Source: Bacteroidota bacterium
GTDB taxonomy: Bacteria; Bacteroidota; Bacteroidia; B-17B0; Aurantibacillaceae
Direction: 5' to 3'
NCBI GenBank assembly: GCA_030681615.1
Contig: JAUXSA010000061.1
Location: 1 to 64,000 of the forward strand
DNA length: 64,000 nucleotides
The translations under genes and the position numbers were made by a program. The number at the start of each line of letters is the position of its first letter. The stretch's first letter is position 1. The notes under the pieces are model-generated. The model did no database searches. It had not been told where the DNA came from and saw nothing but the letters and a program-made list of their open reading frames with translations. This document shows, one piece after another, positions 32,286-40,228 of the stretch.

Positions 32286-32459
32286 ATTTCGTCCCTACGG
32301 GACTTGATAATTTTATTAAATTTATTTTCTACCAATATTTGACTCCTACGGAGTCATAAAATTATTTCAACTACTTGTTCTATTTTTAAATGTCCCTTTA
32401 GGGACAAGATATGGTAAAAAATAGTAGCAATTGATAAATAAGTCCCGTAGGGACGAAAT
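32286..32459 (-). mobile_element. 174-bp palindromic MITE/REPIN-like element, copy 2 (inverted)
   Basis: The same terminal inverted repeats as at 18213-18386 (ATTTCGTCCCTACGGGACTT at the left end). Its reverse complement matches the first copy across all 174 bp with about ten substitutions and no gap. The interior palindromes are GACTCCTACGGAGTC and GTCCCTTTAGGGAC; the first is perfect here. It ends 22 bp before the stop codon of the oxidoreductase gene. Confidence 0.8.
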
Positions 32460-32481
32460 AATTTTCCTTGAAAATTTAAAA

Positions 32482-33171
32482 TTAACTCACAATATTAAAA
32501 TTAAACGCACCCATTTTTTTAGCACCGTAAATTCTTAACCAAACCGGTAACACCGCTTCCGTTCCTCTTGCAGCGCTTAGGTCGCCAAGATCAAGCAAGT
32601 TCTCATCTTTCCAGCCAAACTCTTTTAATAATGTTTTAACTGTTGTTTTTGCAGCTTCATCATTTCCACAAATATAATTTACATGGTCGCCTTTTATTAA
32701 AGTAGGATCAACCATAATGCCGCACCACATAGTGTTTAATGTTTTTACAACTTTAGCATTTGGAAATGTTTTTTGAATTTCTTCAGCTAACGAATTTGTG
32801 TTACTTAACTCAGGTGCTAAACACGGTGGCATACCTTTACTAAAATCCAAAGGGTTGGCAATATCAACTAAAATTTTACCGTCTAAATTTTTTGCTGTTG
32901 CTAAATTTAAGGCGTTGATAGAATTCATGCCCTGGGTTGTATTTAAAATTAATTCTCCAAATGCAGCGGCTTCAGCAAAGGTGCCAAGTTTTGCTTTTGG
33001 GTTGGCTTCATGCCAGGTTGCAAAAGCATTTTTGCCACCATCTTTTCCGGGAGCGGACAGTTTTTCCTGAACATTTCTTGTTCCGATCATTACTTCATGG
33101 CCAAGGCCAATTAAACGTGCGGCAAATGTTTGCCCAACTGTTCCTGTTCCTAAAATTGCTATTTTTTTCAT
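32482..33171 (-). CDS. NAD(P)-binding oxidoreductase, F420-dependent-reductase-like
   Basis: A 229-residue Rossmann protein. The N-terminal loop AILGTGTVGQTFAARLIGLGHEVMIGTRN binds the dinucleotide, with R32-type residues suggesting NADP. ILVDIANPLDFSKGMPPCL and KVVKTLNTMWCGIM are typical of the F420_oxidored/NADPH-dependent oxidoreductase group (COG2085). The F420 cofactor is not expected in Bacteroidota, so the substrate is unknown. It is divergent from the HxlR gene, with dyads in the shared region, which makes it the likely HxlR target. Confidence 0.85.
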   Translation of the reverse strand: MKKIAILGTGTVGQTFAARLIGLGHEVMIGTRNVQEKLSAPGKDGGKNAFATWHEANPKAKLGTFAEAAAFGELILNTTQGMNSINALNLATAKNLDGKILVDIANPLDFSKGMPPCLAPELSNTNSLAEEIQKTFPNAKVVKTLNTMWCGIMVDPTLIKGDHVNYICGNDEAAKTTVKTLLKEFGWKDENLLDLGDLSAARGTEAVLPVWLRIYGAKKMGAFNFNIVS

Positions 33172-33202
33172 GTTATTTTTTTTAGATTGTTACTATCAAA
33201 AT

Positions 33203-33261
33203 TATAGTTGCAAACATAACTATACTTATTTACCTTTGCAATAACTGTCAAATTTGACAGT
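33203..33261. promoter_or_regulatory. Divergent promoters and operators of the HxlR/oxidoreductase pair
   Basis: Two -7 elements face apart: TATGTTTG on the minus strand (33211-33218) and TACCTTTG on the plus strand (33231-33238). The dyad TATAGTT-N8-AACTATA (33203-33224) covers the first. A perfect 18-bp palindrome ACTGTCAAATTTGACAGT (33244-33261) lies at the expected plus-strand transcription start. Both are good operator candidates for the HxlR protein. Confidence 0.65.
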
Positions 33262-33287
33262 ATTATAATTTAACAAAAAATTAGTAA

Positions 33288-33680
33288 ATGATCATTAAAG
33301 GTAAAGAATATGTTATTAAACTGCGTGGTGATACATTTCATTGCGCTATGGATGTAACCATGAATTTTATTGGTGGTAAATGGAAAACGATTGTTATTTG
33401 GTATCTCCGCAATAAGACCATGCGTTTTGGGGAGTTAAGAAAACAAATTCCGGATATCACCGAAAAAATGCTGAGCCTTCAATTAAAAAGTTTAGAAGAA
33501 GATGGAATTATTAAACGTGAAGTTTTTGCAGAAGTGCCTTTGCGTGTTGAATATTCGTTAACACCATTTGGTAAAACATTATTGCCTATTGTAGAAAGCA
33601 TTGCCAAATGGGGTAGACATCTTGGAGATACAGAGGGAAAAGTTGAAGAAGTATCCCCTAAAAAGAAAAAAGGAAAGTAA
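33288..33680 (+). CDS. HxlR-family transcriptional regulator
   Basis: A 130-residue winged-helix regulator. The HxlR signature is clear: FHCAMDVTMNFIGGKWKTIVIWYL, then the HTH LRKQIPDITEKMLSLQLKSLEEDGIIKREVF and the wing VPLRVEYSLTPFGKTLLPI. The single Cys in HCAMDV is at the position used for aldehyde or redox sensing in some family members. A basic tail (KKKKGK) ends it. It probably represses itself and the divergent oxidoreductase through the dyads at 33203-33261. Confidence 0.9.
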   Translation: MIIKGKEYVIKLRGDTFHCAMDVTMNFIGGKWKTIVIWYLRNKTMRFGELRKQIPDITEKMLSLQLKSLEEDGIIKREVFAEVPLRVEYSLTPFGKTLLPIVESIAKWGRHLGDTEGKVEEVSPKKKKGK

Positions 33681-33683
33681 ATA

Positions 33684-33721
33684 TCCTCCTCCGTCCTTCG
33701 GACACCTCCTCAAGAGGAGGA
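33684..33721. repeat. Dispersed GAGGAGG hairpin repeat
   Basis: TCCTCC-GTCC-TTCG-GGAC-type sequence joined to CCTCCTC-AAG-AGGAGG forms two adjacent hairpins (GTCCTTCGGAC and CCTCCTCAAGAGGAGG). Repeats of this style occur in many Bacteroidota intergenic regions. Here the right hairpin overlaps the last codons and stop of the dioxygenase gene, and it can serve as a terminator for both convergent genes. Confidence 0.55.
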
Positions 33722-34606
33722 CAATAAAACGGAGGTCATTGTTAACGATCCCGCAATGGCTTTATCATTAAAGAATTGTGGCGTTTCGTTTTTTTCTTGT
33801 AATGCTAAAGTATAAAGTAATGGCAAATAATGTTCGCGTGTTGGTATAGCCAACTTCGCCGATTTACTTAACGACTCATAATTTATTAATGCTCTATGAT
33901 CTTGCGCAAGAATTTTTGTTTTAAAAATGTTGTTCATTTCTAATGCCCAATCAAAACCGTATTCTTTATCAATTTCGGCCATAGAATTTGCTTTTACCAT
34001 TCCTAAATTGTGTACCATGTTTCCGCTGCCAATAATTAATACTCCTTTTTTGCGAAGCGAAGCCAATTCTTTTGCAAGCTCATAATGATATTGTGGTGGC
34101 TGGTTATAATCTAAACTTAATTGAAAAACAGGAATGTCTGCATTTGGGAACATAGGTTTTAAAATGCTCCAGGTGCCGTGATCAAGTCCCCATTTTTCAT
34201 CCAGGCCAACAGTAGTTTTTTTTATAGTGTTCTTTGTTTCCAATGCAAACTCCGGGCTACCAGGTGCAGGATATTTTGTTTCAAATAATTCGTTCGGAAA
34301 GCCGCCAAAGTCATGAATGGTTCTTGGGCTTTTCATAGCAGTAACAAAAGTACCATTGGTTTCCCAATGAGCAGAGATACATAAAATGGCTTTTGGTTTT
34401 GGTAAATTTTTTGCCATTGTTTTCCAACCGGTAACAAATTCATTGTCGTTAAGAGCATTCATAGGATTGCCATGTCCAATAAAAAGCACGGGCATTTTAT
34501 CTGTAGCAGCTAAATTTTCGGTTAGCTTATTTAATTCATTCAATTTCATTGCGGCACCTGAAAGCGGAAGTAAAGCCATTAGTTTCAAAAAATCTTTTCT
34601 GTCCAT
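33710..34606 (-). CDS. Extradiol dioxygenase of the 4,5-DOPA dioxygenase (LigB/YgiD) class
   Basis: A 298-residue protein with a non-haem Fe(II) LigB fold: VLFIGHGNPMNAL (metal His), ILCISAHWETNG, IHDFGGFPNELFETKYPAPG, LDHGTWSILKPMFPNADIPVFQLSL and LIIGSGNMVHNLG. The N-terminal 25 residues (DRKDFLKLMALLPLSG) are an export-type extension with an R-K-x-F-L-K core similar to a twin-arginine motif; most YgiD proteins are cytoplasmic. It would open an aromatic catechol ring such as DOPA. The last residues (SSS) are encoded by a dispersed repeat, which suggests the end has been remodelled. Confidence 0.85.
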   Translation of the reverse strand: MDRKDFLKLMALLPLSGAAMKLNELNKLTENLAATDKMPVLFIGHGNPMNALNDNEFVTGWKTMAKNLPKPKAILCISAHWETNGTFVTAMKSPRTIHDFGGFPNELFETKYPAPGSPEFALETKNTIKKTTVGLDEKWGLDHGTWSILKPMFPNADIPVFQLSLDYNQPPQYHYELAKELASLRKKGVLIIGSGNMVHNLGMVKANSMAEIDKEYGFDWALEMNNIFKTKILAQDHRALINYESLSKSAKLAIPTREHYLPLLYTLALQEKNETPQFFNDKAIAGSLTMTSVLLSSS

Positions 34607-34719
34607 TTGGATAAGTAAAATTAAAAAATAAATCCATTTTTTGTTTCAGAACCATGTTAATAAATGCGATTATATAATTAAGGAATAAATTTGTTACTTC
34701 GTCCTTTAAAAATGTATTT

Positions 34720-35076
34720 ATGAAATATTCAAAACCCCTTATTATATTTTCTTTTTTGGCCTTAACAGTTGTTCTTGCCTGTAAGACCAAAAAAGTAGTG
34801 CCAACCGCAGAAGAGACAAAAGCCTGCGATGAAAAAGTAACCTTTGCCACGTTGCAGCCTTTATTGGCCAAAAGTTGTAATACCGGTGGTTGCCATGATG
34901 AAAGCAGAAGAAAACTGAATTTTAAGATCTACAGTAATTTTAAACATGTGGGTGATGAAGGGGAGATAAAAGAACACGTTTTAATGGAGAAGAATATGCC
35001 GCCAAGAGAGAAGCTTACAGGTGAGGAGCTAAGGCAGTTCCGTTGCTGGATAGAAGGCGGAATGCTTGAAAAGTAA
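34720..35076 (+). CDS. Small CX4CH haem-binding-like lipoprotein (copy 3 of 3)
   Basis: A 118-residue lipoprotein: LTVVLACKTKK lipobox (Cys ~21), then PLLAKSCNTGGCHDESRRKLNF with the CX4CH motif, LMEKNMPPREKLTGEE and FRCWIEGGMLEK. It has the same skeleton as the copies at 4958-5320 and 10253-10609, including the second Cys before the final Trp, but it stands alone beside unrelated genes. This isolated location argues for a general electron-transfer or haem-binding role and not one tied to the DHOR enzyme (inference). Confidence 0.7.
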   Translation: MKYSKPLIIFSFLALTVVLACKTKKVVPTAEETKACDEKVTFATLQPLLAKSCNTGGCHDESRRKLNFKIYSNFKHVGDEGEIKEHVLMEKNMPPREKLTGEELRQFRCWIEGGMLEK

Positions 35077-35094
35077 GCATTAAAATTATTAAAG

Positions 35095-35102
35095 TATCTT
35101 TG
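35095..35102 (+). promoter_or_regulatory. -7 element of the DEAD-box helicase gene
   Basis: TATCTTTG, a perfect TAnnTTTG match 19 bp before the ATG at 35122, leaving a leader of ~12 nt. It starts 19 bp after the stop of the upstream lipoprotein gene, so the helicase has its own promoter. Confidence 0.6.
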
Positions 35103-35121
35103 TGTAAATTAAAAAACAACA

Positions 35122-36453
35122 ATGAGTACTTTTGCCGACCTTAATCTTTCTAAACAATTATTACGCGCACTGGATGAAATAGGTTTTAAAGAGCCAACTC
35201 CCATCCAGGAAAAAGCTTTTCCTATTATTTCTTCAGGTGCCGATGCTGTTGGTATCGCACAAACAGGTACCGGTAAAACCTTTGCCTATCTGTTACCTAT
35301 ATTAAGACAATTAACTTATTCCGAACAACGCCAACCTCGTGTATTGATCGTTGTGCCAACACGCGAACTTGTGGCGCAGGTAGTTAGCGAAATAGAAAAA
35401 CTGGCTAAATTCATGAGCGTGCGCGTTTATGGTGTTTATGGCGCCTCAAATATCAACACGCAAAAACAAAAGGTGTATGATGGTTTGGATATTTTAGTGG
35501 CAACACCGGGTAGATTGATAGACCTTACTTTAAGTAGAACGTTACAATTAGGTTCAGTAAAAAAACTGGTGATAGATGAAGTTGATGAGATGCTGAACCT
35601 GGGTTTTAGAGCGCAATTAACTCAGATCCTGGATATATTACCACCTAAACGTCAGAACCTTTTATTTTCTGCAACCTTAAATGAGGATGTGGAGTTAATG
35701 ATCTCAAAATATTTTAATAAACCACAATACATTGAATTAATATCTCGCGGAACACCACTTGAAAAAATAATTCAACACGCTTATTATGTTCCCAACTTTT
35801 ATACGAAGATCAATTTATTAAAATGGTTGCTTCAAAACGAAAAAGGTTTTAATAAAGTTTTGTTGTTTGTGAAGAATAAAAAAATTGCTGACGATATTTA
35901 CGAAATTTTAGAACCTGATTTTCCAACCGAGATCGGGATCATACACTCTAATAAATCACAGCCACAACGTTTTGCTTCGGTAAAATATTTTGATGAAGGT
36001 GTACACAGATTATTAATAGCCACCGATATTATTGCACGTGGTTTGGATATACCGGATGTAACACATGTTATTAATTTTGATATTCCTAAAGAGACCAGTG
36101 CTTACATTCACAGGATAGGAAGAACGGGTAGGGCCGATAAAGCTGGTGTTGCCATGAGTTTTATTACTGATGCAGAAAAACCAATGCAGTTGGCCATTGA
36201 ATCGTTAATGAATAAAAAGATCCCTATTCTTAAAATGTCAAAAGCTGTAGAGATAGATGAAGAATTGACAAAAGATGAAATGCCCGTTACGCGCGATAAA
36301 AATTTAGCGAAACAGAAAAAAGTCACCATAGAGGGTGGAGGAGCTTTTCATGAAAAGAAAGCGAAGAATAAAAAAGAACAGTTAGGTGGAAAACGAAGCC
36401 AGGAAAAAATAAGACGTTTAAGAGAAAACTACGCAAAAAAAAGAAAATTTTAA
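35122..36453 (+). CDS. DEAD-box ATP-dependent RNA helicase
   Basis: A 443-residue RNA helicase with the motifs in order: Q motif (GFKEPTPIQEKAFP), Walker A AQTGTGKT (~48-55), PTREL, TPGRLIDL, motif II as VIDEVDEML (DEVD rather than DEAD), SAT, then the second RecA domain with HSNKSQPQR, ATDIIARGLDIPDVTHVINFD and HRIGRTGRADKAG. A ~60-residue basic tail (KKAKNKKEQLGGKRSQEKIRR) probably binds RNA. RhlE-type proteins of Bacteroidota have this size and tail. Role in ribosome assembly or mRNA turnover is family knowledge, not visible here. Confidence 0.93.
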   Translation: MSTFADLNLSKQLLRALDEIGFKEPTPIQEKAFPIISSGADAVGIAQTGTGKTFAYLLPILRQLTYSEQRQPRVLIVVPTRELVAQVVSEIEKLAKFMSVRVYGVYGASNINTQKQKVYDGLDILVATPGRLIDLTLSRTLQLGSVKKLVIDEVDEMLNLGFRAQLTQILDILPPKRQNLLFSATLNEDVELMISKYFNKPQYIELISRGTPLEKIIQHAYYVPNFYTKINLLKWLLQNEKGFNKVLLFVKNKKIADDIYEILEPDFPTEIGIIHSNKSQPQRFASVKYFDEGVHRLLIATDIIARGLDIPDVTHVINFDIPKETSAYIHRIGRTGRADKAGVAMSFITDAEKPMQLAIESLMNKKIPILKMSKAVEIDEELTKDEMPVTRDKNLAKQKKVTIEGGGAFHEKKAKNKKEQLGGKRSQEKIRRLRENYAKKRKF

Positions 36454-36469
36454 TATTTAGAAATAAGTG

Positions 36470-36560
36470 ATCGAGCGCAGATGACACTGATCTTGCAGAT
36501 TTCCACTGATTTTTATCTGTGTCAAACCGTTAAATCCGTATCATCTGTGTTCTATCACGT
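36470..36560. repeat. Dispersed CAGAT/ATCTG palindromic repeat
   Basis: The stretch GATCGAGCGCAGATGACACTGATC ... CAGATTTCCACTGATTTTTATCTGTGTCA ... CCGTATCATCTGTGTTCTATCACG contains repeated CAGAT...ACTGAT units and their complement ATCTGTGT, so it can fold on itself. This style of extragenic repeat is common in Bacteroidota genomes. It separates the convergent helicase and secreted-protein genes; no coding function is likely (the open frames across it are incidental). Confidence 0.5.
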
Positions 36561-36564
36561 TAAA

Positions 36565-37188
36565 TTATCTTACCGTTACTTTTGGATTGACCCTTTCAAT
36601 AATATCAAACACTTGTTGTTGTTTGTTAAGCGCAATTACTTCTTCGTCCTCAGCGTTGGTCATGTTACCCAATTTAGCAACAAAATTTGCCTGTGCATAA
36701 GCTTCTTCACGCATTTCTTTTGCCATCCTAATGTATTTTTCAGCTTCTGCATTTAAATTGGTTGCTAAGTTGCTCGTGTATTCGTCATCTTTTATGGTCT
36801 TTAGTAATAGGCCAATGTAGTTCCGGTTTTGATAGAGTTTTTGGTAGGTGTCTTTTGCTAGTAACTCTGAGATCTCAATTTGTTTGAGTACAAATTGTTT
36901 TTCGAAGAAAAGGGCTTCAATAGTAAGCTCTCTTTTTTCATCACCTTTTTTGGTGGTTGCAGCATTTTTAAAAGACTGCATGGTGCTGCTTAGTTCTTTA
37001 GCTTGTTTTAAAAGGTTGGATAATTCTACGGCAGTTGATTTCATTGTGTATGTAATATTCACAATTGAACTTTCTGTGCTTATCAGCGTTTTTCTAACCT
37101 GAGTAATTTGGTTGTCGGGTGTTTGGCCGTGTACCATTACCTGAATGATAACTGCCAACAATGTTGGGAGATAGAGATTTGTTTTCAT
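36565..37188 (-). CDS. Secreted helical protein of unknown function
   Basis: A 207-residue exported protein: signal peptide up to ~22 (LLAVIIQVMVHGQ), then an almost wholly helical, Lys/Glu/Thr/Leu-rich body suggestive of long coiled coils (AVELSNLLKQAKELSSTMQSF, LATNLNAEAEKYIRMAKEMREEAYAQ). There are no cysteines or recognised motifs. The 283 bp upstream (37189-37471), up to the next gene's end, show no gene; a short AGGAGGCT/AGCAGGCT imperfect hairpin with a T run near 37416-37451 could be a terminator. Confidence 0.5.
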   Translation of the reverse strand: MKTNLYLPTLLAVIIQVMVHGQTPDNQITQVRKTLISTESSIVNITYTMKSTAVELSNLLKQAKELSSTMQSFKNAATTKKGDEKRELTIEALFFEKQFVLKQIEISELLAKDTYQKLYQNRNYIGLLLKTIKDDEYTSNLATNLNAEAEKYIRMAKEMREEAYAQANFVAKLGNMTNAEDEEVIALNKQQQVFDIIERVNPKVTVR

Positions 37189-37471
37189 AGTGAATTTGTT
37201 TTACATGTGTAAATGTTTTCATTTTTAATAAGATTTAAATTTGTAAATAAAACGGATGATCGGATATTTCCTTTTCTTACCAGCCCTTTCTATTCTTTGT
37301 TTAGAGAAGGGTATCGGGTATGTTTGTGTTTAGTTACCTTTTTGTACGTTAGTAATTTTAAAAGGTTCGTTTTTAAGATGGATTAGTTATGAACCTATGA
37401 ACGGTTAATAAGTCAGGAGGCTTATGTTATAGATATAGCAGGCTTTTTTAACGACAATGTCAAAAAGGAGC

Positions 37472-37780
37472 TTATTTTTTATTTCTTTTTTTTGTTGAAT
37501 TTGTGTCCTGCCAGTTCCACCATTTTAATTTTTCAGGATCTTGTTTGGCTTCGGGAGTTTCGGCAAAATAAACAGCGCATTTAAAAACATATAATAAACA
37601 ACGGTCCTGCACAACACCGGCATATTTATTTGATTGTGCATACAATACTTCAGGGTCTTTATTTTTAAGGTCGTTAATTGTTGTGATCCCAATATTCCAG
37701 AGGTCTTCTGCAATGGAAATACCAACACCCGGAATTTTTTTTAACTCTTTAATTACTTCTTTTTTATCAGGAGCTTTCAT
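37472..37780 (-). CDS. Cdd1-like helix-hairpin-helix protein
   Basis: A 102-residue protein with an N-terminal helix-hairpin-helix: LKKIPGVGISIAEDLWNIGITTINDLKNKDPEVLYAQ, and then AGVVQDRCLLYVFKCAVYFAE and WWNWQD. This matches the Cdd1 ('pathogenicity locus') family, also related to the C-terminal half of TfoX. HhH units usually bind DNA or RNA backbones, but the family's function is not known. Its ATG overlaps the stop of the aminotransferase gene (TAATG), so the two are cotranscribed. Confidence 0.8.
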   Translation of the reverse strand: MKAPDKKEVIKELKKIPGVGISIAEDLWNIGITTINDLKNKDPEVLYAQSNKYAGVVQDRCLLYVFKCAVYFAETPEAKQDPEKLKWWNWQDTNSTKKRNKK

Positions 37781-39036
37781 TAGGCTGATGCAATTTCTTT
37801 TAAGGCTATTACAAATTTATCTAGTTCTTCGGTTGTTGTAAATAATTGTGGTGTAATGCGCACGCCTTGCACATTGCTGCTGTCAATAGCAACTGTCCAT
37901 ATTTTATATTTTTGCAATAACGTTTTTGCAAGGTCAGATGGTTTAATGCCTTCTACACCAACATTGGCAATAGCACAACTGCGTTGCGGATCTTTTGGTG
38001 TGTTTAATTTTATTTTTTTTACATCTTTTATTTTGTCTGTCCAGTAATTTTGTAAAAAACGTAAACGCTCTTCTTTTCTTTTCATGCCAATTGAGTTGTG
38101 ATAATTAACCGCATGTTTTATGGCTATATCTGATGCAACAGAAATGGTACCTGTATGATTTAGTTTACGGATATCCTCTTCCTTAAAAGCCAATTCACCA
38201 AAAAGTGGCCAGATCTGTTTTATCTTTTCTTTCTTTACATATAAAATTCCAACGCCTAATGGTACACCCAACCATTTGTGTAGACTGCTTCCAAAATAAT
38301 CACAATTAAGATCACTAATCTTAAAATCAATATGTGCCACGGTGTGTGCGCCATCTACCAATACTTCAACGCCTTTGCTATGTGCCATATTGCAGATCTT
38401 TTTTATGGGTAATATGTGACCGGTAATATTTATCATATGGCAAACCATTAACAATTTTGTTTTTGGGGTTATTGCTTTTTCATAGAGACCAACAATTTCT
38501 TCATCACTTTTTGGATGTAATGGAATAGAAATTATTTTGTTAACCATACCATAACGTTTTGCTTGTTGTTTAAACATATCCAGCATGCTACCATAATCCT
38601 GTTCGGCCATAACGGCGTCATCTCCGGGCTTCCAGTCTATACCCGAAATAATAGTATCTAACGATTCGGTTGTGTTGCGTGTAATAATTAATTCTTCACT
38701 TGCGCAGCCTAAAAGCTCTGCCAGTTGTTCTTTGCTTTTTTGTTTGTTTTCGGTTTGAACCGTGCGCATGTAATAAGAACCCTCCATATTTACCCATTGA
38801 AGATCCTTAAAGTAACCTTCCATTACAGGCTGTGCCATTATACTATAATAACCATTCTCCAGGTTAATGTAATCGGGTTTTAATTTATAATCGTTACGGA
38901 TCTTTTTCCAATAGTCTGGCTCTTCTTCAGTGGTCCAAACCGCAGGTAACTCATCTGCAAGGTTCTTTGCTTTTAAAGTTATTGGTAGAGCTGCTGTAAG
39001 CAACAATGACTTTAAAAAATTGCGTTTACTATTCAT
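37780..39036 (-). CDS. PLP-dependent aminotransferase class V (isopenicillin-N-epimerase-like), exported
   Basis: A 418-residue fold-type I PLP enzyme: IITRNTTESLDTIISG (PLP phosphate contact), LMVCHMINITGHILPI, VLVDGAHTVAHID (Asp and His for the PLP ring) and the Schiff-base lysine in SSLHKWLGVPLG. The sequence resembles IPN-epimerase/cysteine-desulfurase-like proteins. The first ~25 residues (NSKRNFLKSLLLTAALPITLKA) look like a signal peptide with a K-R-N-F-L-K twin-arginine-like start, so the enzyme probably works in the periplasm. The substrate is unknown. First gene of a two-gene unit with the Cdd1-like protein. Confidence 0.85.
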   Translation of the reverse strand: MNSKRNFLKSLLLTAALPITLKAKNLADELPAVWTTEEEPDYWKKIRNDYKLKPDYINLENGYYSIMAQPVMEGYFKDLQWVNMEGSYYMRTVQTENKQKSKEQLAELLGCASEELIITRNTTESLDTIISGIDWKPGDDAVMAEQDYGSMLDMFKQQAKRYGMVNKIISIPLHPKSDEEIVGLYEKAITPKTKLLMVCHMINITGHILPIKKICNMAHSKGVEVLVDGAHTVAHIDFKISDLNCDYFGSSLHKWLGVPLGVGILYVKKEKIKQIWPLFGELAFKEEDIRKLNHTGTISVASDIAIKHAVNYHNSIGMKRKEERLRFLQNYWTDKIKDVKKIKLNTPKDPQRSCAIANVGVEGIKPSDLAKTLLQKYKIWTVAIDSSNVQGVRITPQLFTTTEELDKFVIALKEIASA

Positions 39037-39179
39037 AGGCTCAAATTAAAGGTATTTTAACCCTAATTTACATAAAGAAAGCATAGGGTAAAAGCCTGTT
39101 TAAAAAGAAATAGAATTTATGTTAAAGAACATGACCTTTGAACGCTTTTACTATTATCTTTACTTAAAATTTTAATATC

Positions 39180-39764
39180 ATGAGTAAAGGATTAATTATT
39201 GCTTTAGTTTTTGGAGTAATTGTAATATTTGGCGGCGTATGGTCGTGTAATAAACGTAACGGTTTTGTTGGTTTGCGCGAAGATGCCAAAGCACAGTGGC
39301 AACAGGTAGAGAGTCAGTATCAGCGTCGTTCAGACCTTGTGCCGAACATTGTAGCAACCGTAAAAGGCGAAGCTAATTTTGAAAAAAGTACTTTGGAAGC
39401 GGTAGTTTCTGCACGTGCAAAAGCTACTCAAATGACCATCGATCCTGATAAACTGGACGAAAATAATATTCAAAAATATAAAGCCGCCCAAGGCGAATTA
39501 AGCGGGGCATTATCGCGTTTATTAATGGTAACCGAAAACTACCCTAATTTAAAATCGAATGCAGCGTTTGCAGATCTTCGTGTTACTTTAGAGGGTTGTG
39601 AGAATCGTATTTCTACCGAGCGTATGAAGTATAACGATATGGCACGCGATTTCAATAAATCGATCCAGTTCTTCCCGGGAAGTTTAATTGCTGGCAGCAT
39701 GACACAAATGCCGTATTTTGAAGCCGAAGTTGGCGCTGAAAAAGCACCAAAAGTTGAATTTTAG
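39180..39764 (+). CDS. lemA: LemA family protein
   Basis: A 194-residue protein: N-terminal membrane helix LIIALVFGVIVIFGGVW followed by Cys (WSC, possibly lipidated), then the LemA core with NGFVGLREDAKAQWQQVESQYQRRSDLVPNIVATVKG, SARAKATQ, ALSRLLMVTENYPNLKSN and ENRISTERMKYNDMARDFN. This is the complete helical LemA domain. It forms an operon with two TPM-domain genes, the combination seen in many bacteria, where LemA and TPM proteins are thought to act together in the envelope; the biochemical role is unsettled. A -7-like TATCTTTA (39155-39162) precedes the ATG by 17 bp. Confidence 0.93.
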   Translation: MSKGLIIALVFGVIVIFGGVWSCNKRNGFVGLREDAKAQWQQVESQYQRRSDLVPNIVATVKGEANFEKSTLEAVVSARAKATQMTIDPDKLDENNIQKYKAAQGELSGALSRLLMVTENYPNLKSNAAFADLRVTLEGCENRISTERMKYNDMARDFNKSIQFFPGSLIAGSMTQMPYFEAEVGAEKAPKVEF

Positions 39765-39791
39765 ATCTAAATCTTAAACCTTAAATCTGCA

Positions 39792-40226
39792 ATGCCCACA
39801 GCCCGTAATTTCTTTGATCAACGCGAACAACAATTGTTGATAGATGCAATTGTGCAGGCTGAATTAAAAACTTCGGGCGAGATACGTTTGCATATAGAGA
39901 ATCTTTGTATTGGTAACGAATTAAAACGCGCACAAAAGGTTTTTACAAACTTAAAAATGCATGAGACCAAAGAACGTAACGGCGTTTTAATTTACATTGC
40001 CACTTTTAGCCGTAAGATCGCCGTTATTGGGGATGAAGGCATTCATCAAAAATTAGGAAATGAGTTCTGGCAAAAAGTAGTAGACGAACTTATAAAAAAA
40101 TTTAAAGAGAATAAAAAAGCCGAAGCCCTGGCTGAATGTATTATAACCTGTGGCGAACAACTTGGTAAATTTTTTCCAAGAAGTAATGAGGATAAGGACG
40201 AGTTAACCAATACTATTTCTTATTAA
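39792..40226 (+). CDS. TPM-domain protein, no membrane anchor
   Basis: A 144-residue protein with the TPM (TLP18.3/Psb32/MOLO-1) phosphatase-like domain: FFDQREQQLLIDAIVQAELKTSGEIRLHIEN, KERNGVLIYIATFSRKIAVIGDEGIHQKLGNEFWQKVVDEL. It has no signal peptide or TM helix, so it is cytoplasmic or attached through partners. It lies 27 bp after lemA and 2 bp before a second, membrane-anchored TPM gene. Confidence 0.85.
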   Translation: MPTARNFFDQREQQLLIDAIVQAELKTSGEIRLHIENLCIGNELKRAQKVFTNLKMHETKERNGVLIYIATFSRKIAVIGDEGIHQKLGNEFWQKVVDELIKKFKENKKAEALAECIITCGEQLGKFFPRSNEDKDELTNTISY

Positions 40227-40228
40227 CG

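Noticed and set aside
32286-32459. FNR-like sequence TTGATAA inside the palindromic element
   Set aside because: Only one half-site is present (in both orientations of the element), with no partner at N4 distance, so it is unrelated to the boxes at 19.9-27.9 kb.
33684-37451. Possible CRISPR array among short repeats
   Set aside because: The repeats are palindromic, dispersed and not regularly spaced, and no cas gene is present in the window.
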